Of a stretch of DNA of 64,000 nucleotides, positions 37,921 to 47,104 are shown piece after piece. Position 1 is the stretch's first letter. Each line of letters opens with the position of its first letter. The stretch is from Xanthomonas arboricola pv. populi (GTDB lineage: Bacteria; Pseudomonadota; Gammaproteobacteria; Xanthomonadales; Xanthomonadaceae). Both the position numbers and the translations under genes were made by a program. The stretch is from the NCBI RefSeq assembly GCF_002939945.1, contig NZ_MDEB01000002.1, positions 62,001-126,000 on the forward strand. The letters are read 5' to 3'. Under the pieces are notes generated by a model. It worked only from the letters and a program-made list of their open reading frames with translations, had not been told where the DNA came from and made no database searches.

Positions 37921-39147
37921 GTGACTGCCAAGTTCTTTCTCAATCAAACCTTATTACCGTCCTCGACCATGCTGCGCGCTTTTGGCGACCAGATGCTCGA
38001 GGGCGTGCTGCTGTTCCGCGCAGACGGGCAGATGATCCTGGCCAACGCGGTCGCACGCCAGAGCCTGTGCAAGGAAGATCCTGACGACGATCGCAATCTC
38101 GGCGAGCGGATCTCGCAGGTGCTGCCGTCGGATGCGCTGAATCAGGCGCGCAGCAAAGGCAGTTGGACCGGTAGCCTGCCGGTTGCCGATCGCGTGGTCA
38201 TCGCGCATCTGTACTACAACGAAGAGCAGGGCGTCGGGCACTTTCTGGTGCTGTTCCACAACATCGAAGGCCAGCAGGATTACGAGCGCGAGCTGCAGCA
38301 GCGCCACGCCGAACTGCGCCAGGCCTATCTGCGTTTGAACGGCGCCCAGGACAAACTGCTGCAGTCGGAGAAGATGGCTTCCATCGGCCAGTTGGCCGCC
38401 GGCGTGGCGCACGAAATCAACAATCCGATCGGTTACGTGCACTCCAATCTCGGCAGCCTGCAGGAATACCTGCGCAGCCTGTTCACGCTGATCGAAGCCT
38501 ACGAGCGCGCGCTGCAGGCGCCGGATCCGAAAGCGCTGATTCCGGAGATCGACGAGATCCGCAACCGTGCCGACATCGACTTCATCAGCCGCGACCTGCC
38601 GCAGTTGATGGCCGAGTCGCGCGAAGGCATCGAGCGGGTCACCCGCATCGTGCGCGACCTCAAGGACTTCTCGTATTCGGACCGTTCCGAGTCGTGGAAG
38701 ATGGTCGACCTGCACGCCGGTCTCGAATCCACGATCAACATCATCTGGAACGAACTCAAGTACAAGGTCACGCTGGAGCGCAATTACGCCGAGTTGCCGT
38801 TGGTGGAGTGCCTGCCGTCCGAGCTCAACCAGGTCTACATGAACATGCTGCTCAATGCCGGCCAGGCGATCGTCGAGCGCGGCACGATCACCGTCACCAC
38901 CGGCCGCGACGAGGCCGAAAACGTCTGGATCCAGTTCCAGGACAGCGGCGCCGGCATCGCTCCGGACCTGCTGCAGCGCATCTTCGACCCGTTCTTCACC
39001 ACCAAACCGGTCGGCAGCGGCACCGGCCTGGGCCTGTCGATTTCCTACGGCATCATCAACAAGCACCACGGCCGCATCGACGTCGAAAGCACCCCGGGGC
39101 AGGGCGCCAGTTTCAGGATCGTATTGCCGGTGCGGCAGCCGCGGTAG
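37921..39147 (+). CDS. PAS-domain sensor histidine kinase near ravR
   Basis: The 408-residue soluble kinase has a PAS-like domain (about 20-115), a coiled coil (115-145), a phospho-acceptor helix with His164 in [14 protein letters not shown], and an ATPase domain near 270-405 with [14 protein letters not shown] as the G box. No membrane segment is seen. The start may be the GTG at 37921 or the ATG 16 codons later. It faces ravR, so it may be one of the Rav sensor kinases; which of RavA or RavS it would be I cannot tell. Confidence 0.85.
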   Translation: MTAKFFLNQTLLPSSTMLRAFGDQMLEGVLLFRADGQMILANAVARQSLCKEDPDDDRNLGERISQVLPSDALNQARSKGSWTGSLPVADRVVIAHLYYNEEQGVGHFLVLFHNIEGQQDYERELQQRHAELRQAYLRLNGAQDKLLQSEKMASIGQLAAGVAHEINNPIGYVHSNLGSLQEYLRSLFTLIEAYERALQAPDPKALIPEIDEIRNRADIDFISRDLPQLMAESREGIERVTRIVRDLKDFSYSDRSESWKMVDLHAGLESTINIIWNELKYKVTLERNYAELPLVECLPSELNQVYMNMLLNAGQAIVERGTITVTTGRDEAENVWIQFQDSGAGIAPDLLQRIFDPFFTTKPVGSGTGLGLSISYGIINKHHGRIDVESTPGQGASFRIVLPVRQPR

Positions 39148-39160
39148 CGCTGCGCGCTGG

Positions 39161-39284
39161 GATTCGGGAATCGGGAGTGGGGAATCGGTAGAGCGGGTTT
39201 GCTTGTGATTTACGCTTGACGCGTAAATTGAAAATCTCGGAAACATGCAGGGACAGTGCACTGCTTTCCCGATTCCCTATTCCC
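39161..39284. repeat. GGGAATCG-type inverted intergenic repeat, copy 3
   Basis: Units GATTCGGGAATCGGGAGTGG face TTCCCGATTCCCTATTCCC. The element sits between the convergent ends of the histidine kinase gene and ravR, and the last codons of ravR (39277-39284) lie inside its right arm. Confidence 0.68.
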
Positions 39285-40998
39285 TGCCGTTACGTAGCTC
39301 ATCGTGCGTGCGGAAGGCCTGACGGATGTGCTCGCGCAGCTCGTCGTCGTTCCAGGGTTTGGTCAGAAAGCGGTAGATCGCGCCGCGGTTGATCGCCTCG
39401 GTGACCGTGGCCAGGTCAGTGTAGCCGGACAGCACCAGGCGCACGGTGTCGGGGTAGAGCATCTTGACCCGGCCCAGGAACTCGGTGCCGCTCATGTCGC
39501 TCATGCGCTGGTCCGACAGGATCACCTGCACGTCGTTGGTGGCGAGCAGGTCGAAGGCGTCGCGTACGTTGCCGGCGGCCAGGATGCGGTAGCCGTCGCG
39601 GCGGAACAGCCGCACCAGCGAGCGCAGCACGTTTTCTTCGTCGTCCAGCAGCAGCAGCGTGCGGTCGGGGCGGCTTTCGGCGAACGATTCCGGGCGCAGG
39701 TAGCGGCGGCGTAGCGCCATGCCGGCCGACTCGGCCGACATCGGTTCGCCGAACAGATAGCCCTGGAAGATGTCGCAATCGTTGCGCCGCAAAAACCCCA
39801 GTTGCGCCTGCGATTCCACGCCGTTGGCGATCACCGTCATGCCGAGCTGGTGACCCATTGCGATGATCGCGCGCGCAATCGCCGCCTCGCGGCTGCCGGC
39901 CGGCGCGCTCTTGATGAAGCTGCGATCGATCTTCAGCCGGTCCACCGGATAGCGCACCAGTGCGCTCAGGCTGGAATCGCCGGTACCGAAGTTGTCCAGG
40001 CTCAGGCTGATGCCTTCGTTGCGCAAGTTGGCCATCGTCTCGTGGACGAAGTTGACGTTGTTGGTCAACGCGCTTTCGTTGATCTCCAGCGTCACGAACT
40101 GCGCCGGTACGCCGGCGGTCTGCAGCATCGCCATCACTTCGTTGAAGAAGCCCGGGCGCAACAGCTGCAGCGTGGAGACGTTGACCGCGATGCTGAAATC
40201 GTCGAAGCCCTGGTCGCGCCACAGCCGCGCCTGACGCACCGCATTCTGCAGCACCCATTCGCCGATCTGCACGATCACACCCAGGCGCTCGGCGGTGCGC
40301 ATGAAGCGCTCCGGCACCAGCATGCCCAATGTGGGCGATTGCCAGCGCAGCAGCGCTTCCATGCCGACGATACGGCCGTCGCGCGCGCTCACCAGCGGCT
40401 GGTAGCGCAGGCGCAGTTCGCCATGCGGGATCGCATCGACGATCTGTCGCGCAATGATGCTTTCGCTATGCGCATTGGTGGTCGAGTTGCGCGTGTACAG
40501 CCGCACCGTATTGCCGCCTTCGCGTGCGGCCTGGTAGCTGGCTTCTTCGGCGTAGTCGAGCAGCATCGACAGCGAGGTCGAGTGTTCCGGGCACAGGCTG
40601 ACGCCGACCTTGCCGGTCATGAACAAGGTGTACGGTAGCACCGACAACGGCAGTTCCAGCTGCTGACGGATCTCTTCGGCAAAGTCTTCCGGCAGCGGGG
40701 TATCCTCGCGACGCACCGCCACCACCACCATTTCATCGCTGCCGTGACGCCACAACTTGCCGCGCGCGCCGAGAAAGTCCTGCAGCCGGCGCGCGACCAG
40801 CGTCAGCGCCTGATCGCCGACTTCGGCGCTCATGTTCTCGTTGATCGAGGCGAAGTGGTCGATATCGATGTGGAACACCATCAGCGGCGGGCCGCCGGAT
40901 GCGGCAGCGTCCACCAGATGCAGCAGTTCGGGATTGCCCGCGCCCAGGCGGGTGGGTTTGACGACTTCCAGTCCGGGCGGGATTACGGGGCTCCACAT
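39277..40998 (-). CDS. ravR: GGDEF-EAL-receiver protein RavR
   Basis: The 573-residue protein has a degenerate GGDEF domain (about 35-165; active-site motif reads HGSDEM), an EAL domain (about 185-440) and a C-terminal receiver (about 450-570; acceptor Asp in VILSDQRMSD). This GGDEF-EAL-REC order is that of RavR, a c-di-GMP regulator of Xanthomonas virulence. The EAL domain keeps MEALLRW, LEINES, LKIDRSF and QGYLFGEP, but has LDNFGTG instead of DDFGTG and IANGVES instead of AEGVE, so phosphodiesterase activity is uncertain. It starts 3 bases after the kinase gene upstream, a probable operon. Confidence 0.85.
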   Translation of the reverse strand: MWSPVIPPGLEVVKPTRLGAGNPELLHLVDAAASGGPPLMVFHIDIDHFASINENMSAEVGDQALTLVARRLQDFLGARGKLWRHGSDEMVVVAVRREDTPLPEDFAEEIRQQLELPLSVLPYTLFMTGKVGVSLCPEHSTSLSMLLDYAEEASYQAAREGGNTVRLYTRNSTTNAHSESIIARQIVDAIPHGELRLRYQPLVSARDGRIVGMEALLRWQSPTLGMLVPERFMRTAERLGVIVQIGEWVLQNAVRQARLWRDQGFDDFSIAVNVSTLQLLRPGFFNEVMAMLQTAGVPAQFVTLEINESALTNNVNFVHETMANLRNEGISLSLDNFGTGDSSLSALVRYPVDRLKIDRSFIKSAPAGSREAAIARAIIAMGHQLGMTVIANGVESQAQLGFLRRNDCDIFQGYLFGEPMSAESAGMALRRRYLRPESFAESRPDRTLLLLDDEENVLRSLVRLFRRDGYRILAAGNVRDAFDLLATNDVQVILSDQRMSDMSGTEFLGRVKMLYPDTVRLVLSGYTDLATVTEAINRGAIYRFLTKPWNDDELREHIRQAFRTHDELRNGRE

Positions 40999-41001
40999 GA
41001 C

Positions 41002-43134
41002 TTAACGTCCACCATCGTCGTGGACGGGCTCGCCGACCGGGTGATAGGGCAGGCGCAACGTCACGCGCGTGCCTGCTCCAGGTGCTGATTCTATCGCGAG
41101 CGCACCGCCGACGGTTTGCGCACGCTCACGCATCACGATCAGCCCGAGCCCACGCGGGCCTTCCGGTTCGAAGCCATCGCCGTCATCGCTGACTTCCAGG
41201 CGAAAGCTCTCGCTGTCGATCGAGTATAGGCGCATGTGCACTTCGCCCGCGCAGGCGTGGCGCAGCGCGTTGGTCAGGCTTTCCTGCGCAATCCGGAAAC
41301 ACGCTTGCTCGATCTCGTTGCCCGGTCGCACGTCCAGTGCCTGGATATCCAGCTCCAATCGCACCGGCGATGCGCGAAACAGCATCGAGGCCTGCCAGCG
41401 CAAGGCCGCTTCCAGGCCCAGCGCATCCAGCTGCGGCGGACGCAACAGCATCGACAGGTTACGCAGCTTGGTCACGGTGCTGTCGGCCAGCGATACCACT
41501 TCCAGCAGGTCTTCGCGGCGCGCGTCCGGATCGGGTTCGTCCAGCGCCGCATGCGCGGACAGCTTCATCGCCGTGATGGCCTGGCCGATGTCGTCGTGCA
41601 GATCGCGCGAGATCGCGCGGCGTTCGTCCTCCTGCAGCGAGAACAGGCGCTTGGCCATCGCCTGCAGCTCGGCATTGCTCTCGGCCAACGCATCGCGCAT
41701 GCGCTCAGGTTCGCTCAGGTCGCGCACCACCAGCAACTTGCAGCTGCGCCCGCCATAGCGGATATCGCCGGCCGACAGACCGGCATAAAAGGTGCTGCCG
41801 TCGCGACGGCGCATCGCCCGTGCGCTGGACACCGGCTCGTTGCGATCGCTGCCCGCGCGCAGATACTCGCGCACCACCGGCAGATCGCTGTCGCTCACCA
41901 GGGTCTGCAGCGGTTCGCCAAGGATGGTTTCGCCCTGGAAACCGAACTGCACCGACCCGGCGGCATTGGCATACATCACGTGCTCGTCGGCCAGGATCAG
42001 TACGCCATCCGGCAGCACCCTGACCAGCTCGCGGAACTGCTCTTCGCGCTCGCGCAGCAACCGGCGCGATTGCTCGCGCTCGCTCACGTCCTGTAGCGTG
42101 CCATGGATATGCCGGGCACCGTTCGGGCTGGTCACGCTTTCGGCGCGCAGATGGACGGTGCGCGGCTGCGAATCGCCGCCAGCCAGCGGCAGCAGCACAT
42201 CGATCTGTACTTCGCCGCCGGTACACATGTCCTCGATCATGCGTTCGATCCGAGTCTGGGTGGCAGTGTCAGAGGCGGTCAACAGTTCTTCCAGCCGATG
42301 CTCGCGCCGATGCATCGGCACGCTGCGGCCGAGCAGGCGGTACACCGCCGGCGAATAGCGCCCCAATCCGGTCGCGCGATCCAGTTGCCATGAGCCCAGC
42401 CGCGCGATGCCTTGCGCCTCTTCCAGGCGTTGGAGCGCCTCGTCGCGCAGATGCTGGGCTTGGCGTTCTTCGCTGCGGTCCACGGTGACCACCAGGCGCG
42501 CGGGGCCGCTGACTAGATGCAGCTGGTTGCTGCGGATCTCAACATGGCGCAGGCCGCTGCGGGTCAGCAGATCCTCGTGCCGGGTGCAGGTGTCGGCGCC
42601 CTTGGCGCGGATCTGGGTGATGATCTGCAGAAGGCGCGCGCCGTCGGCGTCGGGCCAGATCGCCTGCAGCGTCTGCTGCAGAAATTCGTCGCGCTCCCAG
42701 CCGAAGAATTCCAGCGCTGCCGGGTTGGCATCCAGGATGCGCAGGGTGGCCAGGTCGTAGATCAGGGCAGGGCTGGGCAGGGCCAGGAACTTGGCCTGCA
42801 GCACCGCCTCCGATTGCGCCAGTTGCGCGTGTTCTTCGACGATCAGCGCCACGAAACGCCGCAGCACCAGATGGATCACGATGCTCGACACCAGCAGAAA
42901 GCTCGCGTCCGACCAGCGCTCCGGCATGGCGGCGCCGGCCAGGTGCAGCAGTCGGTTGCCCAGCAGCAGCCAGATCACCCCGACCAGCAAATATAGCCCG
43001 GTCAGGGTCCAAAGACCTTGTTGCAGGCGCTCGGCGAGGCGAAGACGGGAAACGGGAGCGGACGAAAACGCGGGCGCGGCGACAGGATGAGGCATGGGTC
43101 CGCGGACGACCTTTGGTGCTGGCGATGCAACCAT
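41002..43134 (-). CDS. Membrane sensor histidine kinase with PAS domains, partner of ravR
   Basis: The 710-residue protein has two membrane segments (about 41-59 and 77-98), PAS domains at roughly 115-225, 240-350 and 365-475, and a NarX/DegS-type kinase core (HisKA_3) with His513 in SRDLHDDIGQAI and a C-terminal ATPase (GLGLIVMRERAQTVGGAL). It ends 3 bases before ravR and is the most likely kinase for the RavR receiver (a RavS/RavA-type protein). The start is uncertain: ATG at 43134 or 43095, neither with a clear ribosome site. Confidence 0.86.
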   Translation of the reverse strand: MVASPAPKVVRGPMPHPVAAPAFSSAPVSRLRLAERLQQGLWTLTGLYLLVGVIWLLLGNRLLHLAGAAMPERWSDASFLLVSSIVIHLVLRRFVALIVEEHAQLAQSEAVLQAKFLALPSPALIYDLATLRILDANPAALEFFGWERDEFLQQTLQAIWPDADGARLLQIITQIRAKGADTCTRHEDLLTRSGLRHVEIRSNQLHLVSGPARLVVTVDRSEERQAQHLRDEALQRLEEAQGIARLGSWQLDRATGLGRYSPAVYRLLGRSVPMHRREHRLEELLTASDTATQTRIERMIEDMCTGGEVQIDVLLPLAGGDSQPRTVHLRAESVTSPNGARHIHGTLQDVSEREQSRRLLREREEQFRELVRVLPDGVLILADEHVMYANAAGSVQFGFQGETILGEPLQTLVSDSDLPVVREYLRAGSDRNEPVSSARAMRRRDGSTFYAGLSAGDIRYGGRSCKLLVVRDLSEPERMRDALAESNAELQAMAKRLFSLQEDERRAISRDLHDDIGQAITAMKLSAHAALDEPDPDARREDLLEVVSLADSTVTKLRNLSMLLRPPQLDALGLEAALRWQASMLFRASPVRLELDIQALDVRPGNEIEQACFRIAQESLTNALRHACAGEVHMRLYSIDSESFRLEVSDDGDGFEPEGPRGLGLIVMRERAQTVGGALAIESAPGAGTRVTLRLPYHPVGEPVHDDGGR

Positions 43135-43209
43135 CTTAGCCGCAACTCGGCCCGGTTCGGTCGAGCCCGAAACACGCGCCTCAACTAATCGCGAAAACGG
43201 CCGTTATCC

Positions 43210-46041
43210 ATGGCGACTCCGAAGGCCGGGGTCGATTCTTCGGAGTGTTCCAGAGTGGACTCAGGCGTCATCGCAAGCATGCTGCAGCACCCGCTGACCT
43301 CGGCGGTGGTGTTGTTGGATGCGCATGGCCAGCCTCTGGCGGCCAACCGTGTTGCGCAATCGCTGGGATTGCCGGCCACCCTTGGCGCCTATGCCGAAGT
43401 CCTGGAAAGCAGTCGCGCCCAGGTGGCCAATAGCGGCGGCATGACCGCCTGCGTGCTGCCGGGCACCGGTGGCGGGCGTCTGGAAGGCTGGCTGCGCGCG
43501 GTCTGCGACGAACACGGCCAGGTCATGGCCTTCACCCTGAGCATTCCCGAGCCAGTGGGCGCCGACGGTACCAGCCGCTGGGAAATGGGGCTGGACAGCG
43601 CCGATCACGGACTGTGGGACTGGGATATCCCGGCCGATGTGGTCTATCGCTCCGAGCGCTGGACCCGCATGCTTGGTTATTCCGAGCAGCCGCTGCCGAA
43701 CAATCTCACCGCCTTGTCCGGGCTGATTCATCCCGACGACCACGCGCTGGTCACTGCTGCCGTGCAGGCGCACCTGGACGGGCGTACCGATACCTATACG
43801 GCCGAATTCCGTCTGCGTCAGCATGACGGCCAGTGGCGCTGGATCCTGGATCGCGGCCGCGTGGTGTCGCGGACCGCCGACGGCCGTCCGCTGCGCATGG
43901 TCGGTACGCATACCGATGTGCACCACCACAAATTGCTCGAGCAGCAGCTGCGCGAGCAGCAGGCCCAGCTCGAAGAGGCTCAGCGCATCGCCAGCATGGG
44001 CAGCTGGAGCTGGGACACGCTCAAGGACGCGCTGTGGGTGTCGCCGGATTTCCTGCAACAGCTCGGCATGACCCAGTTGCGCCTGCAGAGCATTCGCGAC
44101 ATCCTGCGCCTGCTGGGCCGGCCGTCGGTTGCGCATCTGCGCAGTGCCTGGCGCAAGATCAAGCACGAAGGCCTGCCGGTGCATTTCGAGCTGGAAATCA
44201 ACGTGCTTGCCGGCGTCAATCCGCATCACGTGCGGGTCTGGGCGCAGCCGGTCTTCGACGGCAACGGCAGCATGGTGCGTCTGCTCGGCCAGCTGCAGAA
44301 CGTCACCGAGCAGCGCCAGACCGATGCATTGATCCGCTGGCGTACCGAGCTGCTCAACCGCGTGTCTGCGCTGGGCAAGATCGGCGGCTGCGAGATCGAG
44401 GTCGACACCCGGCGCATGCAATGGACCGAGGAGTGCTACCGCATCCACGGCCTGCGCAAGGAAAACATCACCCTGGAGCAGGCGCTGTCGCTGTACACGC
44501 AGGATTCGCGCGACGCCTTCGAGGCGGCGCTACTGCGTATCGCCGACGGCGGCCTGCCCGAACAGCTGGACCTGTGTTTCTACCGCAACTCCGGCCAGCG
44601 GATCTGGGTACAGGTGCTGATCGAACTGGACCGTCGCGAAGGTCTGCCGCCGCGTTTCGTCGCCTTGTTCCGCGATGTCACCGGCGAACGCGAAGCCAAC
44701 GAGCGCATCGAGCTGCTGGCCCACTACGATCGCCTGACCGGTCTACCCAACCGCTTCCTGCTGCGCGAGCAGGCAGAGAACGCGATTCGCGAAGCGCACG
44801 AGCGCGGCCAGGTGCTGGCGATGCTGCTGATCGATCTGGATGGCTTCAAGAGCATCAACGATTCGTTCGGCCACGCCACCGGCGACAATCTGCTCAAACT
44901 TGCCTCGGCACGCCTGCATCAGCATCTGCGCAACAGCGACCTGTTCGGCCGCTTCAGCGATGACGAGTTCATCGTGCTGCTGCGCGATCTCTCCGAGCCG
45001 GAAGACGCCGGCCATGTTGCGCGCAAGCTGATCAGCGCGCTTGGCGAGCCGCTGCGCAAGGACCATGTCACCCTCAAGCTCGGTGCCAGCATCGGCATCG
45101 CGCTGCAGGGCGAGGGCCTGTCGGATTTCGACAGCCTGTTGCGCGCCGCCGATGCGGCGATGTACGCAGCCAAGGAATCGGGCCGCAACACCTTCCATTA
45201 CTACAGCCAGGACGTGCTGATGCGTGCGCAGCGTCGCCTGGAGCTGGAACACGCGCTGCAAGGTGCGCTGGAACGCGAAGAGTTCACCCTGGTCTATCAG
45301 CCGTTGGTCAATACGATGGGAGAATCGTCGCCTGCGATCGAAGCGCTGATGCGCTGGAATCGCCCCGGCCATGGCCAGTGCAGCCCGGTCGAGTTCATTC
45401 CGATTGCCGAGGAGTGCGGCGAGATCGTGCGCCTGGGCGAATGGGTGATCGGCGAGGCCTGCCGCCAGGCGGTGGTCTGGGATCGCGCCGGTCTCAATTT
45501 CAGCCGCATCGCGGTCAATGTGTCTGCGGTGCAGCTGCGCGAGCGCGGTTTTGCCGAGCGCGTGCTGGAAATCTGCCGCGACAACGGCTGGTCGCCATCG
45601 CGTCTGGAACTGGAATTGACCGAATCGGCATTGATCCGCGATTCCGACTCGCTACGCCGCTGCTTCGAGCTGTTCGAGCAGAATGGTGTGCTGTTGGCGG
45701 TGGACGACTTCGGTACCGGCTTCTCCAACCTGCATTACCTCAACCGCTTCCCCGTGCAGCGTCTGAAAATCGACCGCAGCTTCGTACAAGGGATGCTCGA
45801 CGACGCCAACACCGCCGAAGTCACCCAGGCCATCGTGCATCTGGGCCATGCGCTGGGCATGCAGGTGGTTGCCGAAGGGGTGGAGACGGTGCAGGAAGAT
45901 GCACTGCTGCGCCAGCAGGGTTGCGACGAAATCCAGGGCTACTTCTATTCGCGGCCGCTCTCGCCGCGCGACATGGCGCAGTGGCTGCGCGAAGCCGAAG
46001 CCGGCATGCGCCTCGGTGCGCGCCTGGTCATCGCCAGCTGA
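43210..46041 (+). CDS. PAS-GGDEF-EAL c-di-GMP signalling protein
   Basis: The 943-residue protein has several PAS domains (about 20-500), a GGDEF domain starting near 500 whose signature is altered to SDDEF (near 580), and an EAL domain from about 685 to 930. The EAL residues look complete: IEALMRW, LTESAL, VDDFGTGFSN, LKIDRSF, VVAEGVET and QGYFYSRP. So it should be a phosphodiesterase with a regulatory or inactive cyclase domain. It is divergent from the kinase gene, 75 bases apart. No membrane segment is seen. Confidence 0.9.
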   Translation: MATPKAGVDSSECSRVDSGVIASMLQHPLTSAVVLLDAHGQPLAANRVAQSLGLPATLGAYAEVLESSRAQVANSGGMTACVLPGTGGGRLEGWLRAVCDEHGQVMAFTLSIPEPVGADGTSRWEMGLDSADHGLWDWDIPADVVYRSERWTRMLGYSEQPLPNNLTALSGLIHPDDHALVTAAVQAHLDGRTDTYTAEFRLRQHDGQWRWILDRGRVVSRTADGRPLRMVGTHTDVHHHKLLEQQLREQQAQLEEAQRIASMGSWSWDTLKDALWVSPDFLQQLGMTQLRLQSIRDILRLLGRPSVAHLRSAWRKIKHEGLPVHFELEINVLAGVNPHHVRVWAQPVFDGNGSMVRLLGQLQNVTEQRQTDALIRWRTELLNRVSALGKIGGCEIEVDTRRMQWTEECYRIHGLRKENITLEQALSLYTQDSRDAFEAALLRIADGGLPEQLDLCFYRNSGQRIWVQVLIELDRREGLPPRFVALFRDVTGEREANERIELLAHYDRLTGLPNRFLLREQAENAIREAHERGQVLAMLLIDLDGFKSINDSFGHATGDNLLKLASARLHQHLRNSDLFGRFSDDEFIVLLRDLSEPEDAGHVARKLISALGEPLRKDHVTLKLGASIGIALQGEGLSDFDSLLRAADAAMYAAKESGRNTFHYYSQDVLMRAQRRLELEHALQGALEREEFTLVYQPLVNTMGESSPAIEALMRWNRPGHGQCSPVEFIPIAEECGEIVRLGEWVIGEACRQAVVWDRAGLNFSRIAVNVSAVQLRERGFAERVLEICRDNGWSPSRLELELTESALIRDSDSLRRCFELFEQNGVLLAVDDFGTGFSNLHYLNRFPVQRLKIDRSFVQGMLDDANTAEVTQAIVHLGHALGMQVVAEGVETVQEDALLRQQGCDEIQGYFYSRPLSPRDMAQWLREAEAGMRLGARLVIAS

Positions 46042-46058
46042 CGCAATCTGTAGCAGCG

Positions 46059-46073
46059 CCAGGCGTCGCCTGG
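46059..46073 (+). terminator. Palindrome after the PAS-GGDEF-EAL gene
   Basis: A near-perfect palindrome (CCAGGCGTCGCCTGG) follows the stop by about 17 bases, inside a GTAG-containing REP-like sequence (TGTAGCAGCGCCAGGCG). No T-run follows, so it may be a repeat unit rather than a true terminator. Confidence 0.4.
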
Positions 46074-46121
46074 CCGTTCTAAAGCGCAGGTCAAAAGCTC
46101 AGGGAGTCGAGAGCGCGATGC

Positions 46122-46520
46122 CCTCACCACTTGCGGGACACGCCGTGAATCTGTCCGTGGAGGCTGCTTGGCGGCATCCATGCCGCCAAGGGTCCCGCAA
46201 CCGGCAAGGGCACTGCACCAGAGAGTTGGTCGGTGGCCAGATAAAAACATACTTACTGCGAGGCCTTGAGACTTTGAGAAGTCCATAGCCTGCTTGGTGA
46301 AAGCCTGCCTGTTACTCAGCTTGCGTTAGGGAGATTTTCGGACGCGAGGCGATCCGAACAGTGCACGTCATGCTCTGCTTGCAACCACACACACCAACTA
46401 TCTCGACTGGTCCTTGCTCGCCCACCGTCGCGGGACCTTACGCGACATGGATGCCGCGTAATAGCCCACAAGGACGTACTTGCGGCATGTCTTGCGATGC
46501 GGGCGGGCAAGGACCCTGCA
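46122..46520. repeat. REPIN/MITE-like inverted-repeat element, copy 2
   Basis: This 399-bp relative of the element at 30526-30870 lies in the 694-base gap after the PAS-GGDEF-EAL gene. Both copies share the left end CCTCACC...GCGGGACACGCCG, CGGCATCCATGCCGCC and CACCAGAGAGTT, and the right end ACCGTCGCGGGACCTT...ACAAGGACGTACTTGCGGC and GCGGGCAAGG..CCTGCA. The arms are imperfect inverted repeats over roughly 130 bases; the middle differs between copies. The remainder of the gap (46521-46735) shows no gene. Confidence 0.75.
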
Positions 46521-46735
46521 GCCAGGCCGCAGATCAGCCGATCGAAGCGTTACGTGATGTCGTGGAAGTCGTCGAGCAGACGGGCAGGGGAGACCTCACC
46601 CTGGTGCTGCAATCGCACGGTACTGCGTGTTCAGAGCCAAGCCTGGCATGGCCTGACGCAAAAACGCCAAAGGTCGGGCAGTGGATACAGCCAGCGGGGC
46701 GCCTGCCGAGGCACGCCCCGCCGTCGTACAAAACG

Positions 46736-47020
46736 TCAGCGTCCAGACACGTCGACAGCGTCGCCGTCCAGACCCATATCCCAGGCCACGGTCGCGAACA
46801 GCAGCTCTTCTTCGCTGCAGCTGCGGCGCGGGTTCTGCATTGCCTGCACTTCCGCACGCGCGGCACGCTCGAGCCGTTCCAGCGCGGCCGGCATGCGCAC
46901 GCTGCGCAGCGCGGGCCGGGCAGCGTCGCTTTGCGCAATGCGCTGGGCTTGTGCAGCCGCCAGCGCGCCTGATTCCAGCACGGCGGTGGATGCATCGGTG
47001 GGCGGGGCAAGAAGCGTCAT
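46736..47020 (-). CDS. Small protein of unknown function beside the chemotaxis-type gene
   Basis: This 94-residue ORF has coding-like composition (Ala, Glu, Arg and Leu rich, predicted helical) and ends SCSEEELLFATVAWDMGLDGDAVDVSGR. I recognise no family. It lies 84 bases downstream of the chemotaxis-type signal protein on the same strand, after a G/C hairpin, and could share its transcript. The opposite-strand frame here has no natural-looking protein. It is probably real but unassigned. Confidence 0.55.
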   Translation of the reverse strand: MTLLAPPTDASTAVLESGALAAAQAQRIAQSDAARPALRSVRMPAALERLERAARAEVQAMQNPRRSCSEEELLFATVAWDMGLDGDAVDVSGR

Positions 47021-47046
47021 CAGCGCAATACCAGTTCGTTGCGGAA

Positions 47047-47070
47047 CGACAAATCCCCGGGAGGCCGGGG
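47047..47070 (-). terminator. G/C hairpin after the chemotaxis-type gene
   Basis: A 6-bp stem (CCCCGG with CCGGGG) around a 4-base loop lies about 35 bases after the stop and is followed on the minus strand by ATTTGTC. It is a weak terminator candidate that may let some transcripts continue into the small downstream gene. Confidence 0.35.
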
Positions 47071-47104
47071 AATGTCGGAAATCAGACAGTGCGTGGCATC
47101 GGTC

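Noticed and set aside
46361-46972. 203-codon frame after the second inverted-repeat element
   Set aside because: It starts inside the repeat and is antisense to the more plausible small gene at 46736-47020.
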